From an uncultured Faecalibacterium sp. (lineage in GTDB: Bacteria > Bacillota > Clostridia > Oscillospirales > Ruminococcaceae), in contig CAKTFD010000110.1 of NCBI GenBank assembly GCA_934553285.1, positions 1-6,527 of the forward strand: a stretch of DNA of 6,527 nucleotides, given 5' to 3'. Positions 4,388 to 6,527 of the stretch are shown here, piece by piece. Below the pieces are notes generated by a model. It was not told the DNA's origin. It saw only the letters and a list, made by a program, of their open reading frames with translations, and made no database searches. The position numbers were made by a program, and so were the translations under genes. Position 1 is the first letter of the stretch; each line of letters starts with the position of its first letter.

Positions 4388-5782
4388 TCACTTGTTGCGG
4401 ATGTACTCATCCATGGCCTTGGCGGCTGCCTTGCCGGCACCCATGGCCTTGATAACGGTGGCAGCACCGGTCACAGCATCGCCGCCGGCGTACACGCCAT
4501 CGCGGCTGGTCTTGCCCTCGTCGCCCTCGGTCACGATGCAGCCATGCTTGTTGGTCTCCAGACCCGGCGTGGTGGAGCGGATCAGCGGGTTGGGGCTGGT
4601 GCCCAGGCTCATGATCACGGTATCCACATCCAGCTCAAACTCGCTGCCCTGCTTCTCGATGGGGCGGCGGCGGCCGGATGCATCCGGCTCACCCAGTTCC
4701 ATCTCGATGCAGGTCATGGAGTGCACAAAGCCGTCTGCATCGGCGTGGATGGCCACCGGGTTGCACAGGGTCTTGAAGATGATGCCCTCTTCCTCGGCGT
4801 GCTCCACCTCTTCCTTACGGGCGGGCAGCTCGGCCATGCCGCGGCGGTAAACGATGTAAACGCTCTCGGCACCCAGGCGCAGAGCGCTGCGGGCAGCGTC
4901 CATGGCTACGTTGCCGCCGCCCACAACGGCCACCTTTTTGCCGGTGCGGATGGGGGTCTTGCTGGTGGGCAGATAGGCCTTCATCAGGTTGGAACGGGTC
5001 AAAAACTCGTTGGCAGAGTACACGCCTTTCAGGCTCTCGCCGGGGATGCCCATAAAGCGGGGCAGGCCTGCGCCGGAACCCACGAACACGGCTTCGTAGC
5101 CGTACTCGCCCATCAGTTCATCGATGGTCAGCACCTTGCCGATGACCATATTGCACTCAAAATCTACGCCCATCTTTTTCAGGCCATCGATCTCCTGCTG
5201 GACGATGGCCTTGGGCAGACGGAACTCGGGGATGCCGTACATCAGCACACCGCCGGCAACGTGCAGCGCCTCGTATACGGTGACCTTGTAGCCCAGCTTG
5301 GCCAGGTCGCCTGCAGCGGTCAGGCCGGCAGGGCCTGCGCCGATGATGGCAACTTTATGGCCGTTCCATGCGGGCACAACAGGGGCGGTGTGCACGTTCT
5401 CGCGGTGCCAGTCGGCCACAAAACGCTCCAGACGGCCGATGCCCACCGGCTCGTTCTTGATGCCGCGGGTGCACTTGCCCTCGCACTGGCTCTCCTGCGG
5501 GCACACACGGCCGCAGACGGCAGGCAGGGAAGAAGCACGGCTGATGACCTGATAAGCGGCCTCAAAGTCGCCCTCAGCCACATGTGCGATAAACTCCGGG
5601 ATGTCGATGCCCACAGGGCAGCCGGACTGGCAGGGCTTGTTTTTGCAGCCGATGCAGCGCTTGGCCTCGTTGACCGCCATCTCGGCAGTGTAGCCCAGTG
5701 CGACCTCTTTAAAGTTCTTGTTGCGCACATTGGGGTCCTGGGTAGGCATAGGGCACTTTTTGGGATCCATATTGAAAGCCAT
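4388..5782 (-). CDS. nfnB: NADPH-dependent glutamate synthase-family flavoprotein (GltA), probable NfnB subunit of ferredoxin:NADP+ oxidoreductase
   Basis: The 464-residue protein is usually named 'NADPH-dependent glutamate synthase, GltA'. With nfnA beside it, it is better read as the large subunit of NfnAB, a cytoplasmic enzyme that couples NADH and reduced ferredoxin to NADP+ reduction by flavin-based electron bifurcation. The N-terminal domain has two cysteine groups for two [4Fe-4S] clusters: Cys43, 46, 51, 55 (CIGCKNKPCQSGCP) and Cys90, 94, 100, 104. The FAD motif GAGPAGL (148-154) and GGVLMYGIPEFRLPK (177-191) follow. A second dinucleotide fold, GGGNVAMDAAR (288-298) with YRRG (312-315), should bind NADPH. 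AGGDAVTGAATVIKAMGAGK (432-451) closes the FAD site. Length and motifs are complete. The start ATG (5780-5782) has AGGAGGG 8 bases upstream; the frame stays open upstream to 5926 but runs inside nfnA. No glutamate synthase large subunit is visible, which argues against the glutamate name but does not exclude it. Confidence 0.93.
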   Translation of the reverse strand: MAFNMDPKKCPMPTQDPNVRNKNFKEVALGYTAEMAVNEAKRCIGCKNKPCQSGCPVGIDIPEFIAHVAEGDFEAAYQVISRASSLPAVCGRVCPQESQCEGKCTRGIKNEPVGIGRLERFVADWHRENVHTAPVVPAWNGHKVAIIGAGPAGLTAAGDLAKLGYKVTVYEALHVAGGVLMYGIPEFRLPKAIVQQEIDGLKKMGVDFECNMVIGKVLTIDELMGEYGYEAVFVGSGAGLPRFMGIPGESLKGVYSANEFLTRSNLMKAYLPTSKTPIRTGKKVAVVGGGNVAMDAARSALRLGAESVYIVYRRGMAELPARKEEVEHAEEEGIIFKTLCNPVAIHADADGFVHSMTCIEMELGEPDASGRRRPIEKQGSEFELDVDTVIMSLGTSPNPLIRSTTPGLETNKHGCIVTEGDEGKTSRDGVYAGGDAVTGAATVIKAMGAGKAAAKAMDEYIRNK

Positions 5783-5783
5783 T

Positions 5784-6527
5784 TTACATTCCCTCCTGAG
5801 TCTTGAACAGGTTGCAGGCTGCCTCGCGGGCGTGTGCCTCAAACGGGCGGTACATGGTGCCGCGTGCCATTGCCTCGTCAAAATCCACCAGATCGCCGTC
5901 AAAGTCGGGGCCGTCCACGCAGGCAAACTTGGTCTGACCGCCCACGGTCAAACGGCAGCCGCCGCACATGCCGGTGCCGTCGATCATGATGGGGTTCATG
6001 GAAACGATGCTCTTCAGGCCGTGCTTCTGGCAGGTCTTGACCACAAACTTCATCATGATCAGCGGGCCGATGGTGATGACCAGATCGTACTGGTTGCCTG
6101 CAGCCACCAGCTCGTCCAGAGCGGCGGTAACAACGCCCTTGGTGCCGTAGCTGCCATCATCGGTCATAATGCGCAGCTCATCGCTGCAGGCCCGGAACTC
6201 GTCCTCCAGGATCAGCAGATCCTTATTGCGGAAGCCGACCACGCTGTGCACCACACAGCCCTGCTCGTGCAGCTCACGGGCAATGGGCAGGGCAATGGCG
6301 CAGCCTACGCCGCCGCCCACGACACAGACCTTCTTCAGGCCCTCCACCTCGGTGGCACGGCCCAGCGGGCCCACGAAATCGTGGACACTCTCGCCGACCT
6401 TCAGGCTGTTCAGCTCCATCGTGGTACCGCCCACGATCTGGAAAATGATGTCCACAGTGCCCTTTTCGCGGTCGTAACCGGCCACGGTCAGGGGGATGCG
6501 CTCGCTGTCCTCAAACGGGCGCACAAT
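5784..6527 (-). CDS. nfnA: NfnA-like ferredoxin-NADP reductase subunit, sulfide/dihydroorotate dehydrogenase-like FAD/NAD-binding protein (5' end outside window)
   Basis: 247 residues of a protein of about 280 are visible; the frame is open through the right edge, so the true start lies outside and the GTG at 6524 is probably an internal valine. It belongs to the family of PyrK/DHODB electron-transfer subunits and NfnA, which carries FAD and NAD(H) and a [2Fe-2S] cluster. With the first full codon at the edge as residue 1, ERIPLTVAGYD (9-19) is the flavin-binding RxPLT strand, GGGVGCA (71-77) is the nucleotide-binding loop, and the C-terminal cluster region has Asp183, Cys188, Cys191 and Cys203 (DGTGMCGGC then ACVDGPDFDG). 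One Asp plus three Cys is the ligand set I recall for NfnA clusters. It is separated by a single base (5783) from gltA/nfnB and is read first, the conserved subunit order. The promoter lies outside the window. Standing alone it could be called a sulfide dehydrogenase or PyrK; the neighbour makes NfnA the best call. Confidence 0.92.
   Translation of the reverse strand: MVRPFEDSERIPLTVAGYDREKGTVDIIFQIVGGTTMELNSLKVGESVHDFVGPLGRATEVEGLKKVCVVGGGVGCAIALPIARELHEQGCVVHSVVGFRNKDLLILEDEFRACSDELRIMTDDGSYGTKGVVTAALDELVAAGNQYDLVITIGPLIMMKFVVKTCQKHGLKSIVSMNPIMIDGTGMCGGCRLTVGGQTKFACVDGPDFDGDLVDFDEAMARGTMYRPFEAHAREAACNLFKTQEGM
5791..5797 (-). promoter_or_regulatory. Ribosome binding site of gltA/nfnB inside the end of nfnA
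   Basis: AGGAGGG, read on the minus strand, lies within the last codons of nfnA (Glu-Gly region) and 8 bases before the nfnB ATG. This rules out the longer frame beginning at 5926 and indicates translational coupling of the two subunits. Confidence 0.88.

Noticed and set aside
4544..5806. 420-codon open frame on the plus strand
   Set aside because: Antisense of gltA/nfnB in codon register; composition is biased and no domain is recognisable.
5783..5926. N-terminal extension of gltA/nfnB to an ATG at 5926
   Set aside because: It lies wholly inside nfnA, lacks a ribosome binding site, and the ATG at 5782 has AGGAGGG at ideal spacing and a family-typical N-terminus.
1..6527. CRISPR array, insertion sequence, integrase, toxin-antitoxin or phage genes
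   Set aside because: No direct repeat series, transposase, terminal inverted repeats or recognisable mobile gene was found; all genes look like core chromosomal genes with similar codon use.

Overview
The window looks like ordinary chromosomal DNA from a GC-rich member of the Clostridia (Bacillota), most likely an Oscillospiraceae gut bacterium such as Faecalibacterium, Gemmiger or Subdoligranulum. The reasons are a PolC-type replicative polymerase, the asp23-fakA (yloU-yloV) gene pair typical of Bacillota, strong AGGAGG-type ribosome binding sites and strong G/C preference at third codon positions. The genus is an inference from style and gene content; the phylum is much firmer.

Layout. At 1-1077 (+) is the C-terminal quarter of PolC. 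It meets, across a strong shared hairpin terminator (1095-1137), a minus-strand pair read from right to left: asp23/yloU (2923-3273) then fakA/yloV (1173-2867). A 512-base divergent region (3274-3785) follows. It holds a good minus-strand promoter for asp23-fakA, three T5 tracts spaced exactly 11 bases apart behind that promoter, an isolated GC hairpin, an extended -10 promoter on the plus strand and a hairpin-rich leader for the next gene. That gene (3786-4241, +) encodes a 151-residue protein made of a CBS domain pair. After a hairpin terminator (4334-4367) comes a second minus-strand operon, nfnA (5784 to the right edge, 5' end missing) followed one base later by gltA/nfnB (4388-5782).

How the genes work together. 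asp23-fakA links a membrane-associated Asp23/Gls24 protein with the ATP-dependent kinase that activates exogenous fatty acids for phospholipid synthesis. nfnA-nfnB encode the two iron-sulfur flavoprotein subunits expected to form an NADH-dependent ferredoxin:NADP+ oxidoreductase, which balances NADH, NADPH and reduced ferredoxin in a fermenting anaerobe. The CBS protein is probably a small adenine-nucleotide sensor with an unknown target. PolC belongs to the replisome.

No mobile element, CRISPR array, tRNA, rRNA, defence system or clearly new multi-gene system was seen. The least explained DNA is the divergent region 3274-3785, particularly the CBS gene leader, which has a terminator-like hairpin and a second hairpin whose loop can pair with the gene's own translation start region.
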